Positions 23,476 through 35,265 of a stretch of DNA of 64,000 nucleotides are shown here, piece after piece (position 1 is the stretch's first letter; every line of letters begins with the position of its first letter). The notes beneath the pieces are model-generated. The model saw only the letters and a program-made list of their open reading frames with translations. It made no database searches and was not told where the DNA came from. Position numbers and translations under genes: made by a program. The DNA is from Pyropia haitanensis (lineage: Eukaryota > Rhodophyta > Bangiophyceae > Bangiales > Bangiaceae): positions 5,047,756 to 5,111,755 of the forward strand of contig SDUX01000008.1 in assembly GCA_008729055.1 (NCBI GenBank), given 5' to 3'.

Positions 23476-24344
23476 GGATTGGGGGGGGGGGGGGGGGGGG
23501 ATGGGGTGGCCTCACAGGCTCCCACGTGGTTCCGTGGGACCCGCCACGTTGTCGCTCTGCGGCGGCGATATTTGCGAGCGCACCATGGACGGGCTACTTG
23601 GCATGCAGCTGTCCTCCAGGGATACGGTGTGCATCCAGACTCTGAGTTGCGGGCTGCACACATGCGGCTGCCCGTCTTGGTGTGGCACGGGGGTACGTAC
23701 GAACGGCGGGGCAGCTGCGTCGGGCCGCGGTGGCTGGGGGACAGCTTTGGCGTGCCATCCCGCCTGGGGGGGGGGGTTGCTCCCTGCGGACGCGGCGCGA
23801 CATTGCGCCGCGGGGGGGTGCACGGCGCCCAACGGCCGGGGATGGGGCGCCGCGCGGGCGGGGGGAGGCGCGCCGCACAGGAGAGAATGATGCTCAGGGC
23901 AAGTTCGTTGGTGCTGTGGCCGCTCGCCATACTCCTTCCCCCGCTACCCTCCGCCCCCCCCCCCTGGCTAACCCCCCCCCCCCCACCCCCCGCCCTAAAC
24001 TGCCTTTTCCCCGCTCGCGCGGAGCCATGCATCCCCCCCAGATGGGGAGGCACTCCCCACGACCCCCCCCTGCCAGGCGCCAGCCCGGCCGCCGCCACCC
24101 CCAACGCACTCTCCACTCTTCGCAGCCGGCTGCCGCCCACGCCGCGCCCGGCCAACCCCGCCACCCCCGGCGCCAACGCAGACTGCTCCCTCTTCCCTCG
24201 GCTGCACCAGGTGCAACCGGCCCGCCGCCGACTGTCGTCTGCCGCCGCCAGCTGTCCCCATGGCCCCCACAGCCGCCGCCTGCATCCGCACTCCCCCCGC
24301 CGTCGCTCCATGCCGCCCCCGCCGGCTGCCGGCTGTCCCGGCCA
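23476..24344. other. Left-only segment of the element
   Basis: G-run of about 20 directly inside the left end, then GC-rich DNA without a counterpart on the right side. Overlapping frames on both strands are Arg/Pro/Ala-rich; none is a credible gene. Confidence 0.4.
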
Positions 24345-26033
24345 GCTGCCCCCGCCGTCGCGGCGGCCGCCGCCGCCCACTGTCGCTGCTGCCCCCGCCA
24401 CCGCCGCCGCCCCCTCCCGCCGCTGCCCCCGTGGCGGCAGCGGCCGTCGCCGCCCGCCACCGCAGCGCCCGCGGCCGCGGCCGCCGTAGTCATTGCGGCG
24501 GCCGCGACGGCCGCCGCCACCGTTTTCTACCGCCGCTGCCTCCGCCACGGCGACGGCTGCCGCCGCCCGTCACGGCTGCCCCTCCCTGCCGACGCTACCA
24601 TCGTGGCAGAGGCGGCGGCCGCCGCCGCCGCCCTCCACCGCCACTGCCCCCGTCGGTCAGGGGGGCCTGGCGCCCCTGCCGCGCTCTGCAGCTTCCCCCC
24701 CGGACGCCGCCGCGGCCGGCGGCCGCCGCCGCCGTGGTCAGCCGCCGCCTCTGACGCTGGTTGTGGCGGCCCGGCGCTGCCGCTGCGGGCTGCCGCCCTC
24801 CCCCCCCCGGCCTCCGCCGCGGCCGACTGCCACCGCCGCCGCGGGCTGCCCTCTCTTTCCGTGGCCTCTGCCGCGGCTGGCTGCCGCCGCCGGTTGGGGC
24901 GGCCGGCTGCGGCCGTCGCGTGCTACCGCACCCCCCTCATGCCGTTGCGGACTGCCGTCCCCCCCCCCCGTCTGCGCCGCGGCCGGCTGCCGCCGGCGCC
25001 ACGGGCTGCCGCCCCCCTCCGTCACCTCGCGGCGAAGGGTTGGACGACAGGGCCAGACGACGATGGTGGGGGGGAAGGGGGAGCGAACGGCAAGACAACT
25101 GGTGACCAGCAACCCAGGTTGAACGAGGAGGTATTTGTGAGTAAAATGTGCAATAGCGATTATTCAACTGAGAACAATACGTATATCCGCGACTTGGCTC
25201 ACATCTCGTCGCATATCTAGGGAATAAAATGCGCCATTCGTCTCATGTGATAGGCTGTCACACGATCTCAGCCGTGCAACCTGAGGAGTGCATCCCGAAT
25301 TCATCATTGCTGGACAGACGATTACAATACTTGACTTGGCGAGTAACCTGGTCAGCGACTCGCGCGACTGCTGGGACACAAGCGGCTGAAGCGCCGGCGT
25401 CCGACGCCGCCCTCCACCCCGCCCTGTCGCCCGCTTCACCATTCCCCGGCCACCCAGCAGGCCGGGTGGATACACAAGCCTTTTTTACTTGTTCTATTCA
25501 GTTTGAGTGCGCGCCTACAGGCGTCTGCTAGAGCAGAACCCCCAACGACCCCATAGACAGACACAATGCGTGCACCATCCCTCCTGGGTTCCGCAGCTCA
25601 GGGGCGCCTGTGACGGTGAAAACACGGCTCGCTATGACATTTTAATCATCCCTGATGCTCTGTGCTCCAGAAGAACGCAACCGTTTGTGCAGACAGCGCG
25701 AGAAAGAGCCCCCAGTCTGCTTCATTTTCTTTTGTTGCCAAGTATAGGCCGGAGTACAGAGTGCATGAGAGCCCCACGGCGGGAAGAGATAGTCGACTCT
25801 GGGTAACATGATCACGCTGAATCTGTTGGTGCACATATCTGGCGTCGTGCACCCGTACAGCCGACAGGAACAGCCACAGACTGGAAGGGTGAAGCGTTAT
25901 AATCGCCTCCTCCGAGCGATTGTGACCGTTATGGGTCTGCTTTTTTTAGCGAACCCTGAATACAAAGGTACCTGGTGGCTATGGTGCCGTAATAATGCAA
26001 AGAAAGCACACTGGAGCCCGCACATTGGCGACT
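24345..26033 (+). repeat. Left arm of the ~4 kb palindrome
   Basis: Pairs with 26724-28412 in inverted orientation about an axis near 26378. The outer part is (GCC)-rich; the inner ~900 bp (from about 25120) has balanced composition and appears identical in both arms, giving identical predicted peptides of 75-103 residues. The few differences I can see are in homopolymer length (for example C9 against G8 near 24800/27955) in the GC-rich outer part. No known domain. Confidence 0.9.
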
Positions 26034-26723
26034 AACTGACTGCAGATGGGGTGGTGGGCACTGTGACGCAGCTGCACGCGCCCACAGCGATGATAAGTGT
26101 GAAAAAAGCAGTGAAGGTAACTGGCTACACTGTCTAGATCTGACAGATGTAGGTTTTAGTGCATGAGAGCACTGTGGGGCATTGGACGGCCTGTCGAGGC
26201 GACCTGCTCAGAGTGACCACTTTGGGGGCATGAAAGACGCACTTTCCGACGTCTGCGACACTTTCTAAGCACACGAGCGTGCTCAGCGTCATCGTTTTAG
26301 TCATCTGAGGCCAGGTCGAAAAACATTTGCACATCTTGCTGAAACGCGTTGTAGCGGTGTATGGCGCCTGGCACCCAGGAGTGCATCAGGCGCGGTGACC
26401 GCGTGCAACGCGAGTCAAGGACCACGCAACAAACTTTTCTGAAGCACTCGCCGTAGACTAAAACGATGACGCTGAGCACGTGTATGTGCTCAGAAAGCGT
26501 CGCAAACGATGGGAAGTGGGTCATATGGACCTCCAAAGTGACCATTCTGGGCAGGTCGCCTCGACTGGCCGTCCAACGCCCCACAGTGCTCTCATGCACT
26601 AAAACCTACATCTGTCAGATCTAGACAGTGTAGCCAGTTATCTACACTGCTATTTTCACTCACACCGACACTCTGGGCGCGTCCAGCTGCGCCATAGTGC
26701 CTGCAACCGCGCAGCAGTCAGTT
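26034..26723. other. Diverged core of the palindrome
   Basis: Inverted similarity continues into the core (about 26041-26330 with 26427-26716) but is patchy. A block of about 60 bp around CTAGATCTGACAGATG is near-identical, as is GCTCAGCGTCATCGTTTTAG, while intervening sequence differs at many positions. The centre (about 26331-26426) is a unique spacer. No gene. Confidence 0.75.
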
Positions 26724-28412
26724 AGTCGCCAATGTGCGGGCTCCAGTGTGCTTTCTTTGCATTATTACGGCACCATAGCCACCAGGTACCTTTGTATTCA
26801 GGGTTCGCTAAAAAAAGCAGACCCATAACGGTCACAATCGCTCGGAGGAGGCGATTATAACGCTTCACCCTTCCAGTCTGTGGCTGTTCCTGTCGGCTGT
26901 ACGGGTGCACGACGCCAGATATGTGCACCAACAGATTCAGCGTGATCATGTTACCCAGAGTCGACTATCTCTTCCCGCCGTGGGGCTCTCATGCACTCTG
27001 TACTCCGGCCTATACTTGGCAACAAAAGAAAATGAAGCAGACTGGGGGCTCTTTCTCGCGCTGTCTGCACAAACGGTTGCGTTCTTCTGGAGCACAGAGC
27101 ATCAGGGATGATTAAAATGTCATAGCGAGCCGTGTTTTCACCGTCACAGGCGCCCCTGAGCTGCGGAACCCAGGAGGGATGGTGCACGCATTGTGTCTGT
27201 CTATGGGGTCGTTGGGGGTTCTGCTCTAGCAGACGCCTGTAGGCGCGCACTCAAACTGAATAGAACAAGTAAAAAAGGCTTGTGTATCCACCCGGCCTGC
27301 TGGGTGGCCGGGGAATGGTGAAGCGGGCGACAGGGCGGGGTGGAGGGCGGCGTCGGACGCCGGCGCTTCAGCCGCTTGTGTCCCAGCAGTCGCGCGAGTC
27401 GCTGACCAGGTTACTCGCCAAGTCAAGTATTGTAATCGTCTGTCCAGCAATGATGAATTCGGGATGCACTCCTCAGGTTGCACGGCTGAGATCGTGTGAC
27501 AGCCTATCACATGAGACGAATGGCGCATTTTATTCCCTAGATATGCGACGAGATGTGAGCCAAGTCGCGGATATACGTATTGTTCTCAGTTGAATAATCG
27601 CTATTGCACATTTTACTCACAAATACCTCCTCGTTCAACCTGGGTTGCTGGTCACCAGTTGTCTTGCCGTTCGCTCCCCCTTCCCCCCCACCATCGTCGT
27701 CTGGCCCTGTCGTCCAACCCTTCGCCGCGAGGTGACGGAGGGGGGCGGCAGCCCGTGGCGCCGGCGGCAGCCGGCCGCGGCGCAGACGGGGGGGGGGGAC
27801 GGCAGTCCGCAACGGCATGAGGGGGGTGCGGTAGCACGCGACGGCCGCAGCCGGCCGCCCCAACCGGCGGCGGCAGCCAGCCGCGGCAGAGGCCACGGAA
27901 AGAGAGGGCAGCCCGCGGCGGCGGTGGCAGTCGGCCGCGGCGGAGGCCGGGGGGGGAGGGCGGCAGCCCGCAGCGGCAGCGCCGGGCCGCCACAACCAGC
28001 GTCAGAGGCGGCGGCTGACCACGGCGGCGGCGGCCGCCGGCCGCGGCGGCGTCCGGGGGGGAAGCTGCAGAGCGCGGCAGGGGCGCCAGGCCCCCCTGAC
28101 CGACGGGGGCAGTGGCGGTGGAGGGCGGCGGCGGCGGCCGCCGCCTCTGCCACGATGGTAGCGTCGGCAGGGAGGGGCAGCCGTGACGGGCGGCGGCAGC
28201 CGTCGCCGTGGCGGAGGCAGCGGCGGTAGAAAACGGTGGCGGCGGCCGTCGCGGCCGCCGCAATGACTACGGCGGCCGCGGCCGCGGGCGCTGCGGTGGC
28301 GGGCGGCGACGGCCGCTGCCGCCACGGGGGCAGCGGCGGGAGGGGGCGGCGGCGGCGGGGGGGGCAGCAGCGACAGTGGGCGGCGGCGGCGGCCACGACG
28401 ACGGGGACAGAG
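26724..28412 (-). repeat. Right arm of the ~4 kb palindrome
   Basis: Inverted copy of 24345-26033. The boundary with unique sequence lies near 28400, where the left copy reads CGTCGCGGCGGCC and this copy the related CGTCGTGGCCGCC. Confidence 0.9.
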
Positions 28413-29754
28413 GTGGCAGGTGGCCGCGGCGGCCGCTGCCGCGATGGCGGCGGCGGCAGAGGGCGGCAGCGGCCACGGGGGCAGCGGTGGCAGGCGGCGG
28501 CGGCCGCTGCCGCGCAGACGCAGCGGTGGCGGGTGGCGGCGGCCGCATGGGCAGCGGTAGTGAGAAGCGGCCGCCGCCGCCGCCGCGGGGGCAGCGGTGG
28601 CGGGGGGCGGCGGTGGCCGCCGCCGCCACGCCCGCGATGGCGGCGGCCGCCGCGACCGCGCCGCGGCCGCGGGCGAAGCGAAGGCGGGCGGTAGCGGCCG
28701 CTACCGCGGCGGACGAAGCGGCCGCTGAGGGCGGCGGCGGCGGCCGGTGCCGCCGCGGCGGGCGTGGCGGCGTCGGCGGCCGCGGGCGGCGGCGGGCGGC
28801 AGTGGCGGCGGCGGGGCCAGCGATGGCAGCGGCGGCGGGGGGCGACAGCGGCGGCCGGCGCCGCTATGGCGGGCGCAGCGGCGGCGACCGACAGCGGCGG
28901 CGGCCGGCGCCGCCGCCGCGGGAGCAGTGGCGGAGGCCGGCGGCGGCGGCAGCCGGCGCCGCCACGGTGGGGGCAGCGGCGGCGGCCGGCGGGGGCAGCG
29001 GCGGCGGCCGGCGGCGGCAGCGGCGGCAGCCACCGCGGCGGCGGAGAAGCAGGGGTTGCGGCGGCGGGGAGGGGCGGCGGCGGCGGCCCCCGCCGCCGCG
29101 GGAGCAGCGGCGGCCGCCGCCACCGCCGCGGGAGCAGCGGCGGCACGGAGCGGCGGCGGCAGCCAGCGCCGCCGCGGCGGCGGCGGCGGCGGCGGGCGGC
29201 GTGGGCAGCGACGGCGGCCGCAGCGGCGGCGGCGGGGCAGCAAGAGCAGCGGCGGAGGGGGGCGGCGGCGGCAGCCGGCGCGGCCGCGGCGGGGGCAGCG
29301 GCGGCGGTCGGCCGAGCCAGCGACCGCAGCCGCCGCAGCGGCAGGGGCAGCGGGGGCAGCGTCGGCGGGGGGCGGCGGCGGCGGTCGCCGCTGCCGCGGC
29401 GGGGGCACCGGTCACGGGGGCAGCCGTGACGGGGAGCGCTGGCGCCGACCGCGACGGCGACCGCGGCGGCGGGGGCAGCGGTTGCGGGTGGCGGTGGCTG
29501 CCGCGGCCGCCGCGGGGGGGCAGCGGCGATATGGGGCTGCACATGGCGCGCTCTTTCGCGGACGCACTGTCATCGCGGCCCAGAGGGCCATATGGCGCGA
29601 TTTTCGCGGACGCACTGTAGTCGAACTGGGCGCGGCTAGAATCGTTCGTTCGATGTGACCTTAGGTGTGCTACTTTCTTGTTTTGTGCTGCTCTCTCAGG
29701 CGCCGTCGCGGGTGCGCGGCCGTGCTGAGGAGCGCTGAGGAGCCAGCATCCAGC
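28413..29754. other. Right-only GC repeat block of the element
   Basis: About 1.1 kb of degenerate GGC/GGCAGC repeats (Gly/Arg/Ala in every frame) absent from the left side, then about 230 bp of balanced DNA. No gene. Confidence 0.6.
29554..29618 (+). repeat. 17-bp direct repeat TTTCGCGGACGCACTGT
   Basis: Two exact copies, 29554-29570 and 29602-29618, each preceded by ATGGCGCG, so the unit is a degenerate 48-bp tandem. TTTCGCGG resembles an E2F site. Confidence 0.7.
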
Positions 29755-29777
29755 CCACCATGTGAAAATTTCACAGG
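29755..29777 (-). repeat. Right terminal inverted repeat
   Basis: 23 bp, reverse complement of the left end with one extra A in the central A/T run. Confidence 0.65.
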
Positions 29778-30494
29778 GTGGACCTACATCTCGTTTCCTG
29801 TATGCCGCGCAGGGACGCTTCCCCGTCGCCACGCCCCTCTGTTGTTGGACTGTACTTGTCCCAGCGCGACCACAGCACCCGATGCCGCCTTGGCCGCACC
29901 CAACGTTGGAAACGGGATGGGGGGGCCACTTTGCGTACCACTCAGGCCACCGCCGTTTCCCGCGCTTGGCGCCGCGGGTTTGGCGGGACCTTTGCCCGTC
30001 CGCGCCGCGCTTGCCCCCCCCCCCCCAACCCTCCCGTGCACCCCACCGTCCTCGGCCTCGCTCGCGTCGCGGCCACGACACGCCCACCACTCCCGGGTCG
30101 CACGCACCCCCCCCCCACGCCCGCATCCCACCGTGTGACACCCCTTGCCGGTCGTCCCCATCGACGACGCGTCCACGGCCGCTGCCGCCAGCCGCACCGG
30201 CCAGCCGCTCCACCGCCGCCCCGGCGTCGACAGCGCCGGCGGGTGGATCCTCTGCCCAGCCGGCCATCCCGTCCCCGCCCGGCGGACCGGACGCGCGCTG
30301 GTCCCGTCGCCGACACCCCGCGGCGGTCGCCCCCCCCCCTTGTGCTGGCACCGCGCGGCGCCACAGCCGGCGCCCCCCACCGTCGCTGACTCGTCTGGGC
30401 AGGCGGGGCGCTTCCCCCCCGCCACCCGTTACGCTCGCGGCCGAGCGCCCCCCCCCCCCCCCCCCCCCCCCGCGCCGCGCCACGCCGGGCGGCC
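29778..30494 (+). other. 5' flank of RFC3
   Basis: GC-rich, with C-runs at about 30017-30028 and just before the RFC3 start (30450-30470). No secure gene; open frames overlap on both strands. Presumed to hold the RFC3 promoter. Confidence 0.4.
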
Positions 30495-31670
30495 ATGGCC
30501 AGCGGCGGCGGCGGCGGCAGCAGCTCGCTGCTGTGGGTGGACAAGCACCGGCCGACCACCCTCTCGCGGCTGTCCCTCCACGCGGACCTCACCCCCCGGC
30601 TGCGGCGGCTCGCCACCGGCGGGGACCTGCCGCACCTGCTCTTTTACGGCCCCGCCGGCGGCGGCAAGCGCACCCGCGTCCTGGCCTTGCTGCGCGAGCT
30701 GTACGGGCCCGGCGTGGAGCGCACCAAGATCGAGCACCGCGTCTTAAAGGTCGGCTCCCCGCCGCGCGCCGCCGAGGTCACCACCGTCTCGTCGGCCTAC
30801 CACATTGAGGTGAACGCGTCGGACGCGGGGCCGACCGCCGACCGGCTCGTCACGCAGCAGCTGGTCAAGGAGATCGCGTCGTCGTCGCCGCTGTCGACGC
30901 TCGTGCCCGCCGGCGGTGCCGCCGCCACCGCCGCCGCCGCCGCCGCGGACGCCCCCGCCGGCGGCCGCCCCGCCTTCAAGGTCATCGTGCTGCTCGACGC
31001 GGACCTGCTGTCGCGTGGCGCGCAGGCGGCGCTGCGGCGCACGATGGAGCGCTACACCCGCACCTGCCGGCTGGTGCTCGTGGCGGACGCGGTGACCAAG
31101 GTCGCCGCGCCGCTGCGCAGCCGCTGCCTCGGGCTGCGGGTGCCCGCGGCGGACGCGGCGGCGGTCGGGGACCTCTTGGCACACGTTGCACGGCGGGAAG
31201 GGGTGGCGCTGCCGCCGGCGGTGGCGGCGGAGCTCGTTGCCGCCGCCGGCGGCAACGCCCGCCGCGCGGTGCTCGGCCTGGAGGTGGCCGCCGCGGCGGC
31301 GGCGGCGGCGGGCGTGCCGCTCGGCGCCGCCCACGTGGTCCGCGCCGACTGGCAGGTGGCCGCCGACGAGGCGGCGGCGCAGATGGTGCGGTCGCAGTCG
31401 CCCGAGTCGCTCCTCGCCGTCCGGTCCAAGCTGTACGACCTGCTCGGCCACGCGGTGCCGGCCGACGTGGTGCTCCGGCGGCTGGTCGCGGCGCTGCTCG
31501 GGCGGGTGGACCAGGAGCACGCGCCGGCCGTGTGCCTCTGGGCCGCCCGGTTTGACCACCGCCTCGCGACGGGCGCCAAGGCGGTCGTGCACTTGGAAGC
31601 GTTTGCCGCGCGCTTCATGGCCATCTACCAGCAGTTTTTGACAGAGCAGGCGGCCATGTGCGACTCGTGA
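30495..31670 (+). CDS. Replication factor C subunit 3 (clamp loader)
   Basis: RFC3 (human naming; yeast Rfc5), a subunit of the heteropentameric AAA+ clamp loader that places PCNA on primed DNA. Intronless, 391 residues against about 350 usual. The signature start LLWVDKHRPTTLSRL, Walker A GPAGGGKRT (52-60), RELYGPGVERTKIEHR, YHIEVNASDAG, ALRRTMERY and the SRC motif (209-211) all match this subunit. The Walker B region reads VIVLLDADLLS, lacking DExx; the orthologues are also degenerate there. An Ala-rich insert (about 139-158) explains part of the extra length. The C-terminal collar HLEAFAARFMAIYQQFL is conserved. The ATG chosen is the first one giving a normal RFC3 start. An open frame runs antisense over the gene and is a shadow. 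Confidence 0.96.
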   Translation: MASGGGGGSSSLLWVDKHRPTTLSRLSLHADLTPRLRRLATGGDLPHLLFYGPAGGGKRTRVLALLRELYGPGVERTKIEHRVLKVGSPPRAAEVTTVSSAYHIEVNASDAGPTADRLVTQQLVKEIASSSPLSTLVPAGGAAATAAAAAADAPAGGRPAFKVIVLLDADLLSRGAQAALRRTMERYTRTCRLVLVADAVTKVAAPLRSRCLGLRVPAADAAAVGDLLAHVARREGVALPPAVAAELVAAAGGNARRAVLGLEVAAAAAAAAGVPLGAAHVVRADWQVAADEAAAQMVRSQSPESLLAVRSKLYDLLGHAVPADVVLRRLVAALLGRVDQEHAPAVCLWAARFDHRLATGAKAVVHLEAFAARFMAIYQQFLTEQAAMCDS

Positions 31671-32036
31671 GGCCACGGGCGACTCGTGACGTGGGGGGGG
31701 GGGTGGGGGGGGGGGGGGGGGGGTGTGCTGGTGTGCTGGGGGGGTGGGGGGGGAGACGCCGCAAACGGGGACACCGCGGCGCGCGGTTATCGTCTCGTGG
31801 CCCCCGCACGCGGGCTGGCGCGTCCCCGCCCACGCGGACCGCGACCCCCCCCCCCCACAGCCGTGGCGCCCGCCACGGCGGAAAAAAAAAAAAAAAAAAA
31901 GCCCGCCGTACCAAGGGCCGCGTGGACCACAGCCGCCGCCGGCGCCCGGGTCACGGGGCGTCCCTCCCCCCCCCGCCCGCCGCCGGCGGCGCGACCACCC
32001 ACCCCCCCCCCCCCCCCCCCCCCCCTCCCCCCCCCC
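31671..32036. other. Homopolymer-rich spacer between convergent genes
   Basis: Lies between the stop of RFC3 (plus) and the stop of the next gene (minus). Contains G-runs (about 31692-31722), an A18 run (about 31881-31899) and C-runs of up to about 17 (31995-32037). No gene. Confidence 0.6.
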
Positions 32037-32369
32037 TCACAGCGTAAACAGCCGCCGCGAGCGCATCGCGTACCGGCGGTCCGCCTCGACCGCCGCGACA
32101 AACGCGCGGAACAAGCCGCGCAGCGCCGCGCAAAACGTGGCGTACGCGTCCGCGTCCGCCACCGCGCCGCCGCCGCCGCCGCCGCCGGCGCCCTTGGCGG
32201 CGGCGCCCCCCCCTCCCCCCCCCCCCCACCAACCGCGGCGCTCCCCCCCCCCGACGCGCGCGATACGGCCACCTCCACCCCGTCGCCCACCTCGTCCTCC
32301 ACCTCCCGCACCGTCAGCGTGGCGCCCCACGGGGGCGCCCCCGCCGCCGCCGCCGCCGCCGCCGCCCCT

Positions 32370-32413
<44 letters not shown>

Positions 32414-32887
32414 CGCCACGGCCAGCCCCACCGCGCGGCGGCCGCCGCGGGAGCGGGACCGCCGCCGGACGGTCGCGGCCACGTGCAGGCGCGCGAGGAT
32501 GGCCGCGACGGCGGCGAGGCCCACCTCAAAGCACACCCCGGCACGGAGGGGGGGGGGGGGGGGGGCGCGCGCCGCCGCGAGGAGGACCGCCGCCGGCTGG
32601 GGAAGCGCCCGCCACCGCCGCCACCGCCACCGCCGCCGCCGCCGCCACCGCCGCCACCGCCGCCGCCGCCGCCACCGCCGCCTGTGGTGGCGGCGGCGGC
32701 GGCAGCGTCGGTGGGGGCGGCGGCGGTGGCCGCGGCGGCCGCCGCAGCCGGGGGGGCCGCCATGATGGGCACCAGCGCCAGGCCGCTGGCCGTCACAAAC
32801 GGCGTGCCGGCGGCGGCGGCGGCGGCGGCGGCCGTCGTCGGCGCCGCCACCCACTGGCGGACCGCGCTGCTGCCCCCCGTCGCCCGT

Positions 32888-32923
<36 letters not shown>

Positions 32924-33210
32924 GCCCCACTGCCGCCGCCCCCAGCGGTTCCCCCACCGCCGCCGCCGGCGGCGGCAAACGCGGCGGCCGCCGCGGCGGC
33001 GACCGCCGCGGCGGTGCCGCCGTCCAGGCCGACGCGGCCACCCCGCGCGGCCGACGCCGCGGCGGCGCCCATCCCCATGGACGACTGCCACGACGCGATC
33101 GATGGGGGCGGCGCCGCGCCGCCGGCGGCAGCCCCGTCCAGGGCGCCCGCCGTGCCGCCGCCGCCGCCGCCGCGGGACGCCCACACGGGCGGCGGCAGCA
33201 CCGGGTGGCC

Positions 33211-33260
<50 letters not shown>

Positions 33261-33334
33261 GCGGCCAGCCGGCGGCGGCGCTCGCCGCCCAGCCGTCACC
33301 CCCACTCACGGGCGAGCCCGGCACGCCCACCCCC

Positions 33335-33374
<40 letters not shown>

Positions 33375-34497
33375 CGGTGGCGGCGGGCGGCGGCGCGTCC
33401 GGGTCCCCCCCCCCCCGCGCCCGCCGGTGGTGCGCGTCCGCCGCGGCGGCGGCGGCGGCCGCCGCGGCCGCCGCCGCGGCGGCCGCCTCGGACCGCAACG
33501 CCGCGACGATCGTGCCGTGGACGCGGTAGTGGCGGTCGGCGGGGTGGAAGAGCGCCGCGATGGCGGGCGCGGTGAGGAGGGCGACCGCCGCGGCGGCGGG
33601 CGCGGCCGGCCCGAGGAGGCGGAGGACGGGGATGTCCCACGCGGCGAGCGCCGACGCGGGGCGCTTGCCGTCATCGTCGTGGTCGATAAAGGGGGGGGAC
33701 GCGTCGGGCGTGGCGCCGCCGGTGGCGTCGGGGGGGTGGCCGCCGGGGGATGGGGAGGGGGGGGGAGCACCGCCGAGGGGGGGGGGGGGTGCGGGGGGGG
33801 GGGGGCGCCCGCGCGGCCGCCGCCGCTGCCACCGCCGCGGGGCGCGCCGGGGGGGGTGCCGCCCGCGGGCGCGCCGTCGCCGCCGCCCCGCACGCCGGTG
33901 GCGGTCACACACGACGGCGACCAGTCGGCGTCGGCGGCGGCCTTGGCGTCCCCGCCGCCGCCGCCGCCGCCGCCACCACCACCACCACCACCACCAGCCG
34001 ACAGCCTCCCCGCCGCGGCGGCGGCGACGCCCACCGACCCCGCCGGCGGCGTTGGCGGCGGCGAGTCCCCCCCCCCCCGCCCCCCCGCCGGCAGACCCCC
34101 CCCCCCACCGTGCGGCTCCCACCCGCCGGCCGCCGCGCCGTCCACGCCCGACACCTCGGCGAGGAGGCCGCCGCCGCCGCCGCCCAGCGGCGGGCCCGGC
34201 GACGACGCCGCCACCCCACCCGCGTCCGTGGTGGCCCCCGACGACCGCCGCGGCCGCGGCGGCGCCGCCGGTGACGCTGCCGCCGCCGATGACCGCCGCC
34301 GCCAGTGGCTGGCGGTGAGCGTCGACGGCTCGGCGTCCGCGTCCGCGTCCGCGTCCGCGACCGCGTCGGCGTCGGCGTCGGCGGCCGCGTCGGCGGTCCG
34401 CTCCGTGCCGCCGCCGCCACCGCCGCCGCCACCCCCACCGTCGTAGCCGCCGGTGACGCCACTGCGGCCGCGGCCACGACCGCCGCCGCCGCCGACG

Positions 34498-34540
<43 letters not shown>

Positions 34541-34758
34541 CGGTCGCGACGCGGCAGAGGCTGCTGCGGCTCGCCGCGAGCGCCCGAAAGTCCGGGTTGA
34601 ACGCCAGGTTCCACCCGCGCCCCGACGTGCGGGGCACCCGCCCGCCGCCGCCCGCGGCGGGGTCCACCACAAACGAGTGGCCGCCGGGGTGGGCGGCCGC
34701 CGCGGCGGCGCCGCCGGCCGGCACGGCGGTGGGGTGGGGGGGGGTGGGCGCGGCGGCC

Positions 34759-34793
<35 letters not shown>

Positions 34794-35015
34794 AGACAGG
34801 CTCACCGCCGCCGCCGACGCGGGCCCGTCGACGGCGGGCGGCCGCGGCGACGCGGCTTCCGCAGACGAGGCGGCCGACGCGCGGCGGCGGCGGCTCCAGC
34901 CCCAGCCCCCCCCGCCGCCACCGCCGCCGCCACCGCCGGCAGCACCCCCCCCACCGCCGCCGCCATCGGCGGCCACCGCCGCGGGCGCCACGTCCACGGG
35001 CGTGCCCGGCGGGGA

Positions 35016-35060
<45 letters not shown>

Positions 35061-35229
35061 CCAGCCGGCTCCCCCGCCGCCGCCCCCTCCCCCGCCGCCG
35101 GTCCCCCCTCCGCCTCCCGCGTCGGCCGCCGACGCGGGCGACCGCGACGCGCGGGACCACCGCGCCGCCCACGGCCGGCGGCCGTCCGCGTCGGCTGGCG
35201 GCGAGCCGCCCGGCGACGGCCAGCCGGCC

Positions 35230-35265
<36 letters not shown>

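Larger units (their letters stand above)
23454..29777. mobile_element. Probable fold-back type mobile element
   Basis: About 6.3 kb bounded by a 22/23-bp inverted end: CCTGTGAAATTTCACATGG at the left, its reverse complement with one extra base at the right. Inside are a left-only GC-rich segment, a ~1.7 kb arm, a ~0.7 kb core, the same arm inverted, and a right-only GC repeat block. No transposase is recognisable; the arm reading frames of 75-103 residues are duplicated but match nothing I know. I see no target-site duplication next to the ends. A fold-back or non-autonomous DNA transposon is the simplest reading; a locally duplicated palindrome with coincidental ends is the alternative. Confidence 0.5.

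Noticed and set aside
24345..28412. Long Arg/Pro frames in the palindrome arms as genes
   Set aside because: They lie in (GCC)n repeats, differ between arms only through homopolymer length and show no motif.
30744..31676. 310-residue frame antisense to RFC3
   Set aside because: Complements a conserved gene base for base; a shadow produced by high GC and lack of stop codons.
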